Shown here in pieces: positions 13,283 through 13,925 of a stretch of DNA of 13,925 nt. Position 1 is the first letter of the stretch. Each line of letters begins with the position of its first letter. Origin of the DNA: Deltaproteobacteria bacterium (lineage in GTDB: Bacteria; Myxococcota; Polyangia; Haliangiales; Haliangiaceae); assembly GCA_018262455.1 (NCBI GenBank), contig JAGSPR010000142.1:1-13925 (forward strand), in the 5' to 3' direction. The translations under genes and the position numbers were made by a program. Under the pieces are notes generated by a model, which saw only the letters and a program-made list of their open reading frames with translations, had not been told where the DNA came from and ran no database searches.

Positions 13283-13693
13283 ATGCGGTTGCTTGTCATG
13301 ATGCTGGTCGGGTTGGCGATGTCCAAGACCTCGTCCGCCTGCCCGAACTGCGTGTTTGTGCGATCTGTCGACCAGCAATCGGGCGATGAGGTGAGCGCTC
13401 CCCACGCCCCGAGATCGACCGTGCGGTTGATTTCACGGCGAGAGGTTCCTGTTCAAGAGTTCGACGAGACCATGGGTCAGCGCGACAGGTGGCAACTCGG
13501 CTTGCCGCTACCACATCCAGATGCCGCTCTCGACATGCCGTGGATCTGGCAGGTGCTGCGCGACGGGGTCTACACGCGCCTGCCGCGCCACAAGACCGAC
13601 ACCGTGTTGTTGGTGCTGTCCCCTGTGGTCGTGGGAGGCATTCCGGACTCGTCGGCAGCGGTTCCGGGCGTCGGCGTCGCAGGCAACTTCTAG
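13283..13693 (+). CDS. Small exported CPNC protein, unknown function
   Basis: A 136-residue protein started at the ATG at 13283, where a signal peptide begins (MRLLVMMLVGLAMSKTSSA, cleavage before CPNC). A mature N-terminus of Cys-Pro-x-Cys is a possible metal- or heme-proximal or redox motif and recurs at the start of exported proteins in Myxococcota-type genomes, but the function is not known to me. No other cysteine is present. The rest lacks recognisable motifs; a hydrophobic patch near the end (TDTVLLVLSPVVVGG) is too short and Pro-interrupted for a sure membrane helix. The frame is open upstream to 13223, but that part is not signal-like. The antisense frame is Arg/Ser-rich, as expected for a shadow. 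There is some doubt whether the C-terminal half is intact. Confidence 0.62.
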   Translation: MRLLVMMLVGLAMSKTSSACPNCVFVRSVDQQSGDEVSAPHAPRSTVRLISRREVPVQEFDETMGQRDRWQLGLPLPHPDAALDMPWIWQVLRDGVYTRLPRHKTDTVLLVLSPVVVGGIPDSSAAVPGVGVAGNF

Positions 13694-13817
13694 AGAGAGT
13701 TGCCGTGCAAGAGGGCCAGAGATGTCTCCAGCGGCTATCACGCCGCACGGCGGCCCGCTCGCTCGAGAGCGACGACCCCGGTCGCGACGTCACATCGGGT
13801 GCCCTTGCGTTCGGCGT

Positions 13818-13925
13818 CTATCCGCGACCGCCGAGGCCCGCGGCCATCAGCGCGCCCGCACCGATCGCGATCGCACTCCACGTCCACAGCCGAACGTCGG
13901 CCCGCCGCCTCGCATCCGCGAGCCG
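13818..13925 (-). CDS. C-terminus of a membrane-anchored protein, truncated by the right edge
   Basis: Thirty-five codons and a TAG stop (13818-13820) are visible; the start lies beyond base 13925. The tail reads ADARRRADVRLWTWSAIAIG then AGALMAAGLGGRG: a charged stretch followed by one hydrophobic helix ending close to the C-terminus. This is the usual end of membrane-anchored repeat or tail-anchored proteins, but the main domain is not in view, so no family can be given. It is convergent with the CPNC gene, 124 bp away. Confidence 0.6.
   Translation of the reverse strand, partial: RLADARRRADVRLWTWSAIAIGAGALMAAGLGGRG

Noticed and set aside
13741..13752. CGCCG-CA-CGGCG dyad between the last two convergent genes as a terminator
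   Set aside because: The loop is too small and the stem short; such dyads are expected by chance in this base composition.
1..13925. tRNA, rRNA, CRISPR arrays, insertion sequences, attachment sites
   Set aside because: None seen on either strand by eye: no regularly spaced repeats, no transposase or integrase motifs and no recognisable tRNA arms.

Overview
The window is GC-rich with strongly G/C-biased third codon positions. It is dense in lipoproteins, secreted proteins of no recognisable family and small outer-membrane-type proteins, mixed with two-component regulators and fairly long gene-poor gaps. This looks like a chromosomal stretch of a deltaproteobacterial/Myxococcota-type genome; that is an inference from gene style, since no taxonomic marker is present. 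I see no rRNA, tRNA, CRISPR array, transposase or phage gene.

Layout. Bases 1-1443 (minus strand) hold a probable lipoprotein gene running off the left edge and a secreted protein with a C-terminal membrane anchor. Bases 1675-3709 (plus) hold a small secreted protein and a classical membrane histidine kinase. Bases 3710-4148 hold a likely terminator and the stump of an AraC-type regulator. Bases 4149-4757 (plus) encode a secreted hypothetical protein. Bases 4928-6364 (minus) encode a cytosolic metallophosphoesterase/5'-nucleotidase-like enzyme. Bases 6565-7104 (plus) encode an unknown soluble protein. Bases 7199-7924 (minus) encode a lipoprotein made of two copies of an eight-cysteine module. 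Bases 8306-10190 (minus) are a NarL-type response regulator and sensor kinase whose genes overlap by 8 bp. Facing them, bases 10318-12642 (plus) are a three-gene block of probable envelope proteins followed by a run of three inverted repeats. Bases 12643-13282 carry little coding evidence. Bases 13283-13693 (plus) encode a small exported CPNC protein, and the right edge holds the C-terminus of a membrane-anchored protein on the minus strand.

How the genes may work together. The clearest module is the kinase/regulator pair set divergently against the three-gene envelope block across a 127-bp gap, which suggests (but does not prove) that the pair controls that block. The kinase at 2441 has no adjacent response regulator.

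The most unusual trait is how many gaps hold short stumps of known families: a peptidase E N-terminus, a BRCT-like tail, an AraC ligand-domain piece, and an Ig-like repeat piece abutting the kinase stop codon. This suggests repeated gene truncation or turnover. I did not find a convincing complete novel defence or mobile system; the best novelty candidates are the duplicated eight-cysteine WWC lipoprotein and the three-gene envelope block with its regulator.
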